This document shows positions 1 to 11,856 of a DNA stretch of 64,000 nt, one piece after another. Position 1 is the stretch's first letter. Each line of letters begins with the position of its first letter. Made by a program: the position numbers and the translations under genes. This DNA is from Alphaproteobacteria bacterium (GTDB lineage Bacteria > Pseudomonadota > Alphaproteobacteria > Elsterales > Elsteraceae): positions 1-64,000 of the forward strand of contig RDXE01000031.1 of NCBI GenBank assembly GCA_004292755.1, written 5' to 3'. Below the pieces are notes generated by a model. It made no database searches. It saw only the letters and a program-made list of their open reading frames with translations, and was not told where the DNA came from.

Positions 1-28
1 GATACGCACCTTCCCCCGTCCCGGTTGG

Positions 29-544
29 GTGCGCGCAGATCGACCTCAAAGTCTTGAAAAAGATGTAGAAATACTGCAACTACGCGCCAAAGTCAGTCAA
101 CTTGAGAGTGAGATACTTCAACTCAAAGGTAAACTTTTGAATAGAAATCATGTTTTACTCGAGTCGAAGGAAATTAAACTCAGATTCCGGACAGAACAAG
201 ACAGGGATTGGTCTATCCATTTTCTTGATGTAGACATTTCTAAAGCGTTTCAAGCATTTGGAAACTTGTTGTTAGAATACTCTTATCCGCCTGACATTGC
301 CCTCCACATCACAGATTATCTGATTAATTCCTTTGCTGTTAACACCGAACAAGCTTTGCATTCTAATTTAAATCTAGAGTCAGAAGAGACTCCTCGCCTC
401 ATGTCAATCTTCGAAACTCTGGGCCTAACCGAACGTCAAAGAGGGCATAGCGTTACATGGCACCTCACCGACCTCGGCAAGCAGCAACACAATCAGCTTC
501 TCTTGAAACATCTTTTTGGGTCAGGCACCACCGATGAGCCTTGA
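29..544 (+). CDS. Hypothetical coiled-coil protein, AT-rich, possibly 5'-partial
   Basis: Unrecognised protein of about 171 residues from a GTG at 29. The frame stays open to the left edge of the window, so the true start may lie outside. Residues about 10-45 are heptad-like (Leu/Glu/Lys rich), which suggests a coiled coil. The C-terminal part (about 120-160) ends in a pattern resembling a small winged-helix wing (TWHLTDLGKQ), but this is only a resemblance. Base composition is clearly AT-richer than glcE behind it. Its stop overlaps the glcE start by 11 bases, so the two could be translationally coupled. The usual neighbour here would be glcD; this ORF in its place looks acquired or rearranged. 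No function is assigned. Confidence 0.5.
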   Translation: MRADRPQSLEKDVEILQLRAKVSQLESEILQLKGKLLNRNHVLLESKEIKLRFRTEQDRDWSIHFLDVDISKAFQAFGNLLLEYSYPPDIALHITDYLINSFAVNTEQALHSNLNLESEETPRLMSIFETLGLTERQRGHSVTWHLTDLGKQQHNQLLLKHLFGSGTTDEP

Positions 545-1721
545 TGAACCCACCCTCGCCGCTCTGATTGCTGACCATGCTGCGCGTGGTGCGGCCTTGG
601 AAGTGGTGGGCAGCGCCACCCGGCACAGCTTTGGTCCTGGAGTGCGGCCCGAGGCGCAAGTCTCTACAGCTGCGCTGTCCGGCGTGATCACCTATGAGCC
701 GGAGGAGTTGATTCTGATCACCCGGGCCGGCACGCCCATGGCCCAGATCACGGATCTGTTGACCCAGCAGAACCAAATGCTGGCGTTTGAGCCGCCGGAC
801 TACGGCGCTTTGCTGGGCTCAGCCCCTGGAGGCGGCACGGCTGCTGGTATGGTGGCAACCAACTTGGCTGGCCCGCGCCGCATCTCCCACGGGGCCGCGC
901 GCGACCACACGCTGGGCTTCCGCGCGGTCAATGGCCGGGGGGAGGTGTTCAAGTCCGGCAGTCGGGTGATGAAGAACGTCACCGGCTATGACCTGCCGAA
1001 GCTGTTCGCAGGCTCCTGGGGCACCCTCGGTGTGATGACCGAGGTGACGCTGAAGGTGCTGCCGCGACCCGAGGATGTGGCAACCCTGCTTCTGCTCGGG
1101 CTGTCCGACGAGGCGGCGATTGCGGGCCTGTGTGCTGGCATGGGCTCTGCCCACGAAGTATCCGGTGCCGCCTACCTGCCCGCCGCGACCGCGGCCGCCA
1201 TGCCGGTGCTGGCCGGGATGGGGCACTCGGTGGCGGCGCTCCGCCTGGAAGGCCCCACCCCGTCCGTGGCAGCGCGCCTGACGGCCCTGCGCGAGGAGTT
1301 GGGCGACCGCGCTGTCTGCCATCACCTTGGCACTGCGGACAGCTTGACCCTGTGGGCGGACATCCGCGATGCCGGGCCGCTGGCCCGCCAGCCAGAGTTG
1401 CTAGTGTGGAAGCTGTCCGTCACCCCCAGCGAGGGGCCAGCCACCCTGGCGCGCATCGGCGACCATGTCCTCAGCTGGTTCGATTGGTCCGGTGGGCTGA
1501 TCTGGGTGGGCCTTGCCCCCGGCGAGACCGATGGCGGAGCGGCACGGGTGCGCGCGGCGATTGCGCCTGGGGGCGGCCATGCGACCCTGGTCCGTGCCCC
1601 GCTGGACCTGCGCACCCGCGTGCCTGTGTTTCCACCGCGCCAACCAGCAGTAACACTGCTGGAAGCGCGCATCAAGGCGGGGTTTGACCCCGCTGGCATC
1701 CTCAATCCCGGACGGCGCTAA
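534..1721 (+). CDS. glcE: Glycolate oxidase FAD-binding subunit GlcE
   Basis: FAD-linked subunit of glycolate oxidase (GlcDEF), which oxidises glycolate to glyoxylate at the inner membrane. The N-terminal half carries a PCMH-type FAD-binding fold: Gly-rich stretch GSAPGGGTAAGMVATN near residue 100 and the segment GSRVMKNVTGYDLPKLFAGS near residue 150, characteristic of GlcE. About 395 residues, slightly longer than the E. coli protein. I chose ATG 534 over an in-frame TTG at 516 because the protein from 534 aligns with the usual GlcE N-terminus. It is followed after 3 bases by glcF. glcD is not in the window; an unrelated AT-rich ORF sits directly upstream. Confidence 0.93.
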   Translation: MSLDEPTLAALIADHAARGAALEVVGSATRHSFGPGVRPEAQVSTAALSGVITYEPEELILITRAGTPMAQITDLLTQQNQMLAFEPPDYGALLGSAPGGGTAAGMVATNLAGPRRISHGAARDHTLGFRAVNGRGEVFKSGSRVMKNVTGYDLPKLFAGSWGTLGVMTEVTLKVLPRPEDVATLLLLGLSDEAAIAGLCAGMGSAHEVSGAAYLPAATAAAMPVLAGMGHSVAALRLEGPTPSVAARLTALREELGDRAVCHHLGTADSLTLWADIRDAGPLARQPELLVWKLSVTPSEGPATLARIGDHVLSWFDWSGGLIWVGLAPGETDGGAARVRAAIAPGGGHATLVRAPLDLRTRVPVFPPRQPAVTLLEARIKAGFDPAGILNPGRR

Positions 1722-1724
1722 GCG

Positions 1725-3014
1725 ATGCAAACCACCTTCTCGTTGGTGCAGTTGGCTGACCCAGACATGGCGGCGTCAGAGCAGATTCTGCGAACCTGCG
1801 TGCATTGCGGGTTTTGCACGGCGACCTGCCCCACCTTCGCCCTGCTGGGCGATGAGTTGGACAGTCCGCGGGGTCGCATCTACTTGATCAAAGATATGCT
1901 GGAACACCCGGATCGCCCGATCGGCGATGCCCATGTGAAGCATATCGACCGCTGCCTGTCGTGCCTGTCCTGCATGACCACCTGCCCCAGTGGTGTGCAT
2001 TACATGCATCTGGTCGATCATGCGCGCAACCATATTGAGGAACACTACCAGCGACCGTGGTTTGACCGCATGCTGCGCCAGGTGCTGGGCATGGTGCTGC
2101 CCTCGCCAACGCTGTTTCGCTTTGCCTTGATTGGGGCATGGTTCGGCAAGCTGGTTCGCGGCCTGTTACCCAGCCGCGTCGCACCGTTGATCGATCTTGC
2201 CCCCAGCAACACGCCGGGGCCCAGCTGGGTGGACAAGCCACAAGTGTTCCCAGCCGAGGGCGAGCGGCGGATGCGGGTTGCCCTGATGCCAGGATGCGCC
2301 CAGCAGGTGCTGAACCCAGGCATCAACGAGGCAACGGTGCGCCTGCTAACCCGCCACGGCGTTGAAGTGGTGATTGCCGAGGGTGGTGGCTGCTGTGGAG
2401 CGCTGAACCATCACCTGGGTCAGCACGATCGCGCCCTTACTAAGGTGAAGCGCAACATCGAGGCTTGGGAACGCGCCGCCACCGCAGCCCCCCTGGATGC
2501 CATTGTCATCACCGCATCGGGCTGCGGCACCACGGTGAAGGACTACGGTTGGATGCTGCGCGAGGATCCGGCCTATGCAGAACGGGCAGCACGCATTGCC
2601 TCTCTTGCCAAAGACGTAACAGAAGTGGTGGAGCGCCTGCCGCTAGCCCCCCTGGCGGCAGAGGATCGCCCGACGGTGGTCTATCATTCCGCCTGCTCGA
2701 TGCAGCATGGCCAGAAGCTGAAGACCGGCCCGCAGGCCTTGCTCCGCCAAGCAGGCTTCACAGTGCGCGAGCCTGCCGAGAGCCACCTGTGCTGCGGCTC
2801 CGCCGGTACCTACAACCTGCTGCAAGCCGAAATCGCAGCCCGCCTAAAGGAGCGCAAGGTCGGCCATCTGGAGGCGACCAAGGCCGCCCTCATCGCCACC
2901 GGCAACATCGGTTGCATGACCCAGATCGCCAGCGGCACCGCCCTGCCTGTGGTTCACACGGTCGAACTGCTGGACTGGGCCACGGGTGGGCCGCAGCCGA
3001 GCGCCCTCGGCTAG
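1725..3014 (+). CDS. glcF: Glycolate oxidase iron-sulfur subunit GlcF
   Basis: Electron-transfer subunit of glycolate oxidase. Two ferredoxin-like clusters are visible: C25-C28-C31-C35P and C78-C81-C84-C88P. Two cysteine-rich CCG domains follow ([13 protein letters not shown] about residue 223 and [11 protein letters not shown] about residue 350), as in GlcF/LutA/HdrD-type proteins. Full length at 429 residues. It lies 3 bases behind glcE in the same operon. Its stop overlaps the folD stop on the other strand by 4 bases, so the two transcripts converge with no room for a separate terminator. Confidence 0.95.
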   Translation: MQTTFSLVQLADPDMAASEQILRTCVHCGFCTATCPTFALLGDELDSPRGRIYLIKDMLEHPDRPIGDAHVKHIDRCLSCLSCMTTCPSGVHYMHLVDHARNHIEEHYQRPWFDRMLRQVLGMVLPSPTLFRFALIGAWFGKLVRGLLPSRVAPLIDLAPSNTPGPSWVDKPQVFPAEGERRMRVALMPGCAQQVLNPGINEATVRLLTRHGVEVVIAEGGGCCGALNHHLGQHDRALTKVKRNIEAWERAATAAPLDAIVITASGCGTTVKDYGWMLREDPAYAERAARIASLAKDVTEVVERLPLAPLAAEDRPTVVYHSACSMQHGQKLKTGPQALLRQAGFTVREPAESHLCCGSAGTYNLLQAEIAARLKERKVGHLEATKAALIATGNIGCMTQIASGTALPVVHTVELLDWATGGPQPSALG

Positions 3015-3886
3015 GCGGTAAGCGGCGCCGGCAGCGTCAGCCCGCGGCGGTCACACGCCGCAATGACAGTGTTGCGCAGCAGGCAGGCGATGGTCATGGG
3101 GCCAACCCCACCGGGGACGGGCGTGATTGCAGCCGCATGCTCACACTCGGCTGTGGCGACATCTCCGACCAAACGGCCATCGGTCAACCGGTTGATCCCG
3201 ACGTCGATCACCACGGCACCGGACTTGACCCAGCTGCCGCGCACCATCTCAGCCCGGCCGACAGCGGCGACCAGGATATCGGCCGTTCGACAGACGTCCG
3301 GCAGATCACGTGTGCGCGAGTGGGCAATGGTGACGGTGCAATCGCTCTGCAGCAGCAGGGCCGCCATCGGGCGCCCCACGATCTGCGAGCGACCAAGCAC
3401 AACGGCGTGCTGGCCACTGAGGTCCAATCCCGTTTGGCGCACCAACAGCAAGGAGCCCTGTGGCGTGCACGGCACGAGGCGGGCCCGCCCCAGCGCCAGC
3501 AGCCCGGCATTGACGGGATGGAAGCCATCGACATCTTTCGCCGGGTCAATCGCATCCACGACGGCCTGGGTGTCATGGCCGGGTGGCAGCGGCAGTTGCA
3601 CCAGGATGCCATCCACCGCCGGATCGAGATTCAACTCCGCCACCAGCGCCAACAGGGCGGCCGGGCTGGTTTCCACCGGCAATCGATGCACATACGAAAT
3701 AAACCCGGCAGCAGTGGCTTGTTTCTCTTTCGCACTGACATAGACGCGGGAAGCTGGATCGTCCCCCACCAGCACCACATGCAAACTGGGACGCACCCCC
3801 GCCGTCTGTGTCAGGGTGGTGGTTGCCTGGGTGATCTGCTCCCGCACCACCGCCGCCAGTGCTTTGCCGTCAATCCGTGTTGCCAT
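3011..3886 (-). CDS. folD: Bifunctional methylenetetrahydrofolate dehydrogenase/cyclohydrolase FolD
   Basis: Interconverts 5,10-methylene-THF and 10-formyl-THF in cytosolic one-carbon metabolism. Seen: the substrate-site Tyr-x3-Lys (YVSAKEKQA, about residue 50), the signature [11 protein letters not shown] (about 90), the NADP-binding segment [14 protein letters not shown] (about 160) and the C-terminal [15 protein letters not shown]. About 291 residues, the normal length. ATG at 3886 ([10 protein letters not shown]) fits family N-termini better than the longer frame reaching 3916. It is convergent with glcF. Confidence 0.96.
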   Translation of the reverse strand: MATRIDGKALAAVVREQITQATTTLTQTAGVRPSLHVVLVGDDPASRVYVSAKEKQATAAGFISYVHRLPVETSPAALLALVAELNLDPAVDGILVQLPLPPGHDTQAVVDAIDPAKDVDGFHPVNAGLLALGRARLVPCTPQGSLLLVRQTGLDLSGQHAVVLGRSQIVGRPMAALLLQSDCTVTIAHSRTRDLPDVCRTADILVAAVGRAEMVRGSWVKSGAVVIDVGINRLTDGRLVGDVATAECEHAAAITPVPGGVGPMTIACLLRNTVIAACDRRGLTLPAPLTA

Positions 3887-3957
3887 CTGCTGCAATCCTG
3901 TCGGTGGGTTGACCAAGGCCCACCTAAGAAGAAGGGAAATCGAGGCCGAACCAAAGG

Positions 3958-6542
<2,585 letters not shown>

Positions 6543-6543
<1 letters not shown>

Positions 6544-7604
6544 CAGGGGGTTGGCGCCGCGAGGCCCGCGGCACGGCCAACGCTTGCGTTCCAAGTCGCC
6601 ACGCAATCCTCGCCACACCGCTCCGCCCAGCGCGGCAGGATGGTGTCATGCAGAATGCGTTGTAGCAGCTGTCGGTCCGACTCGGGCGGACTGACGACGG
6701 TCATCGCGGCCCGTTGACCCAGCACACACTCAACCGATCCGCCGTTGCAGGCGATCCCCTGCTGGGTTTCATACTGGGCATTGGCCCAGATTTCCCTTTC
6801 CAGCACCGCCAATTGATCCGTCAGGAAGCTGCGGACACTGGGCGGCAGTGACCTCCAATACTCCCGATTGACGGCCAGAATGTTGATGCCCCAGTTGATC
6901 GGGAGGGTGAACAACGTCGTCGCAACCTCGTGCAGGCGAATGGCATTGCCAGACAAGGTGCCCGTGATCGCGCAATCAATCGCGCGGCGGCGCATGGTTT
7001 CGACGATTTGATTGAACGGTGCATTGATTGGCGTCGCATTCAGCCGCATCACCATGTCGGCCTGCACCACACCGGACACCCGCACCCGTTTGCCCGCAAG
7101 ATCCATCAGCGAGCGGAGCGGGCCATTGCAGAACAGCACCTGAGCGGGATAGGTATAAATTGAGAGAATCTCAACATTATATCGCTCCCGATACACTCGC
7201 ACCAGAGTGTCGCGGTAGCTGAACACGTGGCGGCGCAGCGTCTCAATGTCTGGGTTCAAGCCCGGCAGATCCAACGCGACCGACTCGGCATCGTCGGCGG
7301 CCAATGGCGCCAATGGCGTCGAGCCGAAGCTTAACACCCCCAGGCGCAACAGGTTCATCACCTCGCCAGACCGCAAACCCATGCTGTCGAAGGGCGCGAT
7401 TTCAGCCGTGATGCGACCCGCCGACTGGTCCCGCAGGGTCCTGGTCCAGAACGGCTCCTCAAAATTGTTGTACTGGCGCACACCACCCAGGCCGCCTGCT
7501 ACCTTTAGATGAAGCTGCGGCAGATCCTCGGCTCGTGCGGGAGCAGTCACGAAAAGTTGACCCGCCGCCACCATCAGTGCAGCCAGCCATACCACCGCCC
7601 GCAT
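6543..7604 (-). CDS. TRAP-type (DctP family) periplasmic solute-binding protein, probable sensory partner
   Basis: DctP/TRAP substrate-binding protein of about 353 residues with an N-terminal signal peptide ending near the AxA in APARAED. Family features are the segment LMDLAGKRVRVSGVVQADMV and the following NATPINAPFNQIVETM, which carry the ligand carboxylate contacts in TRAP SBPs. A strong Shine-Dalgarno (GGAGGGG) precedes ATG 7604. No TRAP permease (DctQ/DctM) genes flank it; instead its stop overlaps the start of a Cache-type hybrid kinase. That suggests ligand presentation to the kinase rather than uptake, which is inference. It contains several Cys (CNGGSVEC, CGEDC), unusual for the family and perhaps disulfide-bonded. 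Confidence 0.85.
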
Positions 7605-7626
7605 GAGCCCCTCCGTCGCGCCAAGC

Positions 7627-7650
7627 CGACGGAGTGTCACCCGTCCGTCG
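7627..7650 (-). terminator. Possible intrinsic hairpin after nifT
   Basis: Perfect 7-bp inverted repeat CGACGGA/TCCGTCG with a 10-base loop, lying between the nifT stop and the start of the binding-protein gene. There is no T-run, so this could be a terminator, an attenuator or chance. It lies just upstream of the Shine-Dalgarno of the next gene. Confidence 0.3.
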
Positions 7651-7694
7651 CGCTGCGGCGCAGGATAGGACGGAGTCGCGTGGAAGGGGAACCT

Positions 7695-7916
7695 TTACGT
7701 CGCAACCTCTGCCGTGTCGATCCGCGGCGCGTCCAGCGTAATCGGCATCCGGGTGTCAGCTGGCAGGGCTGGCAACTGGAAGCGCCAGCCATTGGACAAG
7801 TCGATCCAGCCCCCCCACAGGCTGTCCAGTTCCTGGGCGATGATCCGGGTCTCCAGATCCTTCTTCGGCACATAGGCCTCCAGGCCCTTTGGCGTGCGGC
7901 GGATGGTAATCTTCAT
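7695..7916 (-). CDS. nifT: Nitrogen fixation protein NifT (FixU)
   Basis: Small NifT/FixU-family protein of 73 residues. Recognised from MKITIRR at the N-terminus, the conserved YVPKKDLE (about 15-22) and LWGGWIDLSNGWRFQLP (about 33-49). Its role is unclear; in other diazotrophs it is linked to FeMo-co assembly or nitrogenase maturation and is often dispensable. The start overlaps the nifZ stop in an ATGA arrangement, so it is translated as the last gene of the nifB-fdxN-nifZ-nifT unit. Confidence 0.93.
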   Translation of the reverse strand: MKITIRRTPKGLEAYVPKKDLETRIIAQELDSLWGGWIDLSNGWRFQLPALPADTRMPITLDAPRIDTAEVAT

Positions 7917-8206
7917 GGCTGGTCTCCTGTCACCGCGGCCTCCAGATCAACCAATTCCAGCTCCCGTCGGCGCATGCCAACAATGTAGCCATGGTCAATC
8001 CAGTCCACGCCATAAATATAAAAGCGCTGCAGGAACGTCCCAATCGAGCGGATATAGCCGATATCCCCCTTGCGGACGAGAATATCGCCAATCTCGCGGC
8101 CCCGAAAGGTGCCGTCATTTTTGATGTAGCGCTTGGATCGAACCTTCTGACCATAGGTGAAGGCCGGGTCGCGAAAGATTTCAACCTCTTCGTCTTCGAT
8201 ACCCAT
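7913..8206 (-). CDS. nifZ: Nitrogen fixation protein NifZ
   Basis: NifZ-family protein of about 97 residues, involved in P-cluster maturation of the MoFe protein in other diazotrophs. The core is recognised from KNDGTFRGREIGDILVRKG followed by IGYIRSIGTFLQRFYIYGVD and VGMRRREL. ATG 8206 is preceded by GGGGGAGG at good spacing; a longer in-frame extension to 8371 would read through fdxN and is not credible. It sits 26 bases behind fdxN and overlaps nifT by 4 bases. Confidence 0.92.
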   Translation of the reverse strand: MGIEDEEVEIFRDPAFTYGQKVRSKRYIKNDGTFRGREIGDILVRKGDIGYIRSIGTFLQRFYIYGVDWIDHGYIVGMRRRELELVDLEAAVTGDQP

Positions 8207-8232
8207 CGGACCGGCCTCCCCCAAAATCAGTG

Positions 8233-8427
8233 TTACGCCTTGATGCAGGTCTTCGGAACTGGGCAGACCGCAACACATTGCGGCTGGTCGAACTGGCCTT
8301 CGCACTCGGTGCACTTGGCGGCGTTGATCACGTAGGTGTCGCCCTTCATCGAGATGGCGCCGTTCGGGCACTCGAATTCACAAGCACCGCATGCGGTGCA
8401 CTGAGAGGTGACGATCTTGTAAGCCAT
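8233..8427 (-). CDS. fdxN: nif-associated 2[4Fe-4S] ferredoxin FdxN
   Basis: Bacterial-type ferredoxin of 64 residues with two cluster motifs: [12 protein letters not shown] and a second, longer one, [18 protein letters not shown], in which an insertion separates the second and third Cys, as in nif-linked ferredoxins. In related diazotrophs FdxN donates electrons for NifB/FeMo-co synthesis or to nitrogenase. It is preceded by an AAGGA ribosome site and lies about 100 bases behind nifB. That gap shows no second sigma54 promoter that I can see, so it is probably read from the nifB promoter. Confidence 0.93.
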   Translation of the reverse strand: MAYKIVTSQCTACGACEFECPNGAISMKGDTYVINAAKCTECEGQFDQPQCVAVCPVPKTCIKA

Positions 8428-8525
8428 GGTGCGGATCCTTCTTGGGTTGGGCTGTTACTGGGGCTTGGGTCGGGGTCGTAACAAAGTCAGCCACCGGCAA
8501 TGGGGCGCCGCTGGCGTGCTGTCCC

Positions 8526-9998
8526 TCACGCACTGCGACGCAAGGGCGGGGCCTCCCGCAGCCGCTGATAGGCAGCCGCTGCGGCGGGTTCGATGTAGTC
8601 GGTCGCCCAGTCTTCCAGGACGACGAGACCAGCCTGCTCTAGACGATCCCGCGGGCAGTCACCGATCTTCGCTGTCAGGATCGCGTCGATCCCCTCTAGG
8701 GCAGCGATCACAGACTCCAGCCGGTCATCATCGCCATGACCGCCCAGGCAATAGTTGTCTGCGCGGCGATGGCCAACGAACCGCACCCCGCTGCGATCCA
8801 CCTCGTACACCTGGAACTCAGTCGCATGGCCGAAGTGCTGGTTGATCCGGCCACCGCCCTTGGTGGTGATCGCGATCAGCAGAGTGTCCCGCGCAGTGGC
8901 GAGGGCTTGATCGGCAGCACGGGCGGCCGCCCGGCGGTCATCCCGCTCAGCCTCCACCACATCGCGATAGGCGCTGCGACGGGCCGGGTCGTAAACCACC
9001 TCGTCGGGCAATTGATCGAGGGTGAATTCCTGCCCGCGATCTTCGCCCAACAGGCCCACAGCATCGGCCCGGCACTGACGGCAATGCTTCATCAAGTTGG
9101 CGCCACCGCCCAGTTGATCCTGCAGACCCTTCAGTTCCTGCGGTGTCGGCCCACGCTGACCGGACAGGCCAAACGCCGTCCCATGGGCGGCGTCAGAGAT
9201 CAGCGGCATGACATTGTGCAGGAAGGCACCGCGCGCTCGCACAGCAGCATTCACGTCCATCAAATGATGATCGTTGATGCCAGGAATCATGACCGAATTG
9301 ATCTTGACCAGAATCCCCTTGGCGACCACCGCCTCCAAGCCTTCCATCTGCCGCTCATGCAGAATCTTGGCTGCATCCAGGCCGGTCCAGCGGCGGTTGC
9401 GGAAGTAAATCCAGGGATAGATCTGCTCACCCACGGTCGGGTCGATCATGTTGATCGTGATGGTCACGTGGTCGATATTGTGCTGCGCCAACTCATCCAC
9501 ATAGTCCGGCAGGGCCAAGCCATTGGTTGACACGCAGAACTTGATGTCTGGGATTGCCTTGGCGACCAGATCGAAGGTCGCAAAGGTCTTGCGCGCGTCG
9601 TAGAGCGAGTCCCCCGGACCGGCAACGCCCAAGACCGAGAGTTGCGGAATCTCATTGGCGACGGCCACCACCTTGCGCACTGCCTGGTCTGGCGTCAGCC
9701 GCTCTGACACCACACCGGGGCGGCTTTCGTTCGCACAGTCATACTTGCGATTACAGTAATTGCACTGAATGTTGCACGCCGGAGCAACAGCAACATGCAT
9801 GCGCGCAAAGTAATGATGCGCTTCCTCGCTGTAACAGGGATGGTCCTTGATGCGCTCCCACACGGCGGCGGGCAAGTCATCGGGACCGGCGCTGGCACCG
9901 CATCGGTCTGTCGTGGAGCAGCCGCCGCTTTCCAAAGTTTGCCGGATATCGGCGACGGATGCGCTGGGCAGGATTCCAGAAATCGCAATCGGCTGCAT
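8526..9998 (-). CDS. nifB: FeMo cofactor biosynthesis radical-SAM protein NifB with C-terminal NifX-like domain
   Basis: Radical-SAM enzyme that builds NifB-co (8Fe-9S-C), the precursor of FeMo-co. The SAM cluster motif C75-x3-C79-x2-C82 (CNIQCNYC) is present, with further conserved Cys at about 27, 33 and 88, the HCRQCRADAVG segment near 300 and PGDSLYDARKTF near 130. The C-terminal part (about 350-480) is the NifX/NafY-like domain (GRINQHFGHATEFQVYEV), making the usual two-domain NifB of 490 residues. It is driven by a sigma54 promoter 43 bases upstream with two NifA sites behind it. nifHDK are not in the window. Confidence 0.97.
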   Translation of the reverse strand: MQPIAISGILPSASVADIRQTLESGGCSTTDRCGASAGPDDLPAAVWERIKDHPCYSEEAHHYFARMHVAVAPACNIQCNYCNRKYDCANESRPGVVSERLTPDQAVRKVVAVANEIPQLSVLGVAGPGDSLYDARKTFATFDLVAKAIPDIKFCVSTNGLALPDYVDELAQHNIDHVTITINMIDPTVGEQIYPWIYFRNRRWTGLDAAKILHERQMEGLEAVVAKGILVKINSVMIPGINDHHLMDVNAAVRARGAFLHNVMPLISDAAHGTAFGLSGQRGPTPQELKGLQDQLGGGANLMKHCRQCRADAVGLLGEDRGQEFTLDQLPDEVVYDPARRSAYRDVVEAERDDRRAAARAADQALATARDTLLIAITTKGGGRINQHFGHATEFQVYEVDRSGVRFVGHRRADNYCLGGHGDDDRLESVIAALEGIDAILTAKIGDCPRDRLEQAGLVVLEDWATDYIEPAAAAAYQRLREAPPLRRSA

Positions 9999-10040
9999 GG
10001 TCTCGCCCCTGACGCTGAGTGACTGGTGGATTGGTGCTTC

Positions 10041-10055
10041 GCACGCGCCGTGCCA
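10041..10055 (-). promoter_or_regulatory. Sigma54 (RpoN) promoter of nifB
   Basis: On the minus strand the sequence is TGGCACGGCGCGTGC, which fits the -24/-12 rule (GG-N10-GC); the -24 box TGGCAC is perfect and the -12 box is GTGC instead of TTGC. It lies 43 bases upstream of the nifB start codon with no competing gene. Together with the two NifA sites upstream it explains NifA/RpoN control of nifB-fdxN-nifZ-nifT. Confidence 0.8.
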
Positions 10056-10100
10056 GGACTTAACCTATTGTTTTTCCTTCAGTTTAGCTGGATTGAGGAC

Positions 10101-10116
10101 TGTTCGGTCTCCGACA
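10101..10116. promoter_or_regulatory. NifA upstream activator sequence (UAS) 1 for nifB
   Basis: Exact TGT-N10-ACA (TGTTCGGTCTCCGACA), the NifA enhancer consensus, about 46 bp upstream of the -24 box of the nifB promoter, in the nifA-nifB intergenic space. Confidence 0.75.
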
Positions 10117-10120
10117 TCTC

Positions 10121-10136
10121 TGTCGGGGATCGAACA
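10121..10136. promoter_or_regulatory. NifA upstream activator sequence (UAS) 2 for nifB
   Basis: Second exact TGT-N10-ACA (TGTCGGGGATCGAACA), starting exactly 20 bp from the start of the first. The spacing of about two helical turns puts both sites on the same DNA face. It lies 8 bp beyond the nifA stop. Confidence 0.75.
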
Positions 10137-10143
10137 GGCGATG

Positions 10144-11829
10144 CTACAGTCGCTGCAGCGGAATGTTGTGCTTCTTCAAGGCATAGCCGATCTGGCGCGG
10201 GGTCAGGCCCAACAGGCGGGCGGCTTTGGCCTGCACCCACCCAGCCTTCTCCATCGCCTGCACCAACCGCTCGCGACTGGTGGCGGGCAAGCCATCCATC
10301 TCGTCATCCTCGGGCTCCATCACCTCTGAACGCGGCAGGGCTGGACGTTGGGGAGGCTCGCTGACGGCAGGGCGCGCGCAGGTTCCACAGGAGGTGATCG
10401 GGGTGTCGCGCACCGGTGTTGGCCACAGGCTTTGCGACAGGCACAGCCCGCGCTGACAGGTAAGGTCCGCCAGCGTGATGGTGGTACCACGCACCAGCGT
10501 CGCAACGCGGGCGACACAATTCTCCAACTCGCGCACATTGCCGGGAAACGCACAGCTTTCCAGGACGGCCTTGGCGTCGCTGCTCCATTTGAGCGAGCGA
10601 CCGTTTTCGCGATTGAAGCGGTCCAGGAACACATCGGCCAGCAACCCAATGTCGCCGGGCCGCTCCCGCAGTGGCGGTAGCATCACTGGCACCACGCTGA
10701 TGCGGTAATAAAGGTCCGCGCGGAACCGGCCTGAGGCCACCTCTGCCTCCAAGTCCCGATTGGTCGCACAAATCAGCCGAACGTTCACCCGGTGGGTATG
10801 CACGCCGCCAACCCGCTCAAACTCCCCCTCCTGCAGCACGCGCAGGAGCTTGGCCTGGAAGGAGGCCGAGATCTCACCGATTTCATCCAGAAACAGGCTG
10901 CCGCCGTCGGCCAGTTCGAACCGGCCCTGGCGATCCTTCATGGCACCGGTAAAGGCGCCGCGCTCATGGCCGAACAGTTCTGATTCCAGCAAGGTCTCAG
11001 ACAAGGCTGCGCAGTTGACCTTCACAAAGGGCTTGCCCTTGCGCGCACTCCAATCGTGGATCATGCGCGCGAACACTTCCTTGCCAGTGCCGGTTTCGCC
11101 GCGCAGCAACACCGTGGACATGGATGGTGCGACCTGACGCACCAACTCCACCACCTGGCGGATCGCAGCACTTTCACCGACGAAGCCGCCTTTCGGCTGC
11201 GGGTGGCGGCGGCTGGACACGTCGATCACACCACGCCCGGTCTCCTCCCGGTCCAGCAGCTCCTTTTGAAGGCGCGATTGCTCCAGCAGCAACCGCTCCC
11301 GGTCCTGGGCCACAGCTGCTTGCAGGCGCAGCGCCTGACCAACCAGCGCACCCACCATCGCCAAAAATTCGATATCGGCGTCAAAGCGGATTTCTGCGGC
11401 ACCGTCCCACAAGCGATAGATCGATAAGATGCCGATGGTCTGTTGCCCATCCTTGATCGGGACGGCGATGTACGACACCAGGGCTGGATCGCCATCGATC
11501 ACAGCGCTCTCGTCCATCTGCTCGGCCCGGATGTCTGGCACGCAGATTGGCATGCCTGTGGATTGAACGTGGCGTGCCACTTCGTGGGGAAACACGATGC
11601 GGCGGGTGCGCAGATGCTCTGGCTTCACACCAGCGGCGGCAATCACCACGGGTGCACCGTCGCCGCCAAAGGTAGCGACACACCCGCGCCGCATTGCAGC
11701 ATAGGACGACAACAGATTCAGAACGTCATGTAAGGTTGCCGCCACATCCAGCGCGCCGGCAAGCATGCGGCTGACCTGATAGAACAGGCCAAGGGAAAGA
11801 TCGGACCGGGAAGTGCGCTCGGTTGTCAT
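10144..11829 (-). CDS. nifA: Nif-specific transcriptional activator NifA (oxygen-sensitive type)
   Basis: Sigma54-dependent activator of nif genes, 561 residues. N-terminal GAF domain about 20-170; AAA+ domain about 215-445 with Walker A GETGTGKE (244-251), the sigma54-contact loop GAFTGA (291-296) and Walker B LFLDEIGE (312-319); C-terminal Fis-type HTH about 517-561. The cysteine pattern C426-x11-C438-x19-C458-x4-C463 is the arrangement of oxygen-sensitive NifA, which act without NifL, so direct O2/redox control is expected. The linker also has an extra CGTC (481-484). The gene lies immediately upstream of nifB. Confidence 0.97.
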   Translation of the reverse strand: MTTERTSRSDLSLGLFYQVSRMLAGALDVAATLHDVLNLLSSYAAMRRGCVATFGGDGAPVVIAAAGVKPEHLRTRRIVFPHEVARHVQSTGMPICVPDIRAEQMDESAVIDGDPALVSYIAVPIKDGQQTIGILSIYRLWDGAAEIRFDADIEFLAMVGALVGQALRLQAAVAQDRERLLLEQSRLQKELLDREETGRGVIDVSSRRHPQPKGGFVGESAAIRQVVELVRQVAPSMSTVLLRGETGTGKEVFARMIHDWSARKGKPFVKVNCAALSETLLESELFGHERGAFTGAMKDRQGRFELADGGSLFLDEIGEISASFQAKLLRVLQEGEFERVGGVHTHRVNVRLICATNRDLEAEVASGRFRADLYYRISVVPVMLPPLRERPGDIGLLADVFLDRFNRENGRSLKWSSDAKAVLESCAFPGNVRELENCVARVATLVRGTTITLADLTCQRGLCLSQSLWPTPVRDTPITSCGTCARPAVSEPPQRPALPRSEVMEPEDDEMDGLPATSRERLVQAMEKAGWVQAKAARLLGLTPRQIGYALKKHNIPLQRL

Positions 11830-11856
11830 GTCCTACCATCGCCCAAGGGGATGGGG

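Noticed and set aside
7605-7694. Sigma54 promoter or NifA site in front of the TRAP binding-protein gene
   Set aside because: No GG-N10-GC element at a proper place and no TGT-N10-ACA; the binding protein and kinase do not appear to belong to the NifA regulon from sequence.
8428-8525. Separate nif promoter for fdxN in the nifB-fdxN gap
   Set aside because: No convincing TGGC-N9-TGC element on the minus strand; read-through from the nifB promoter is simpler.
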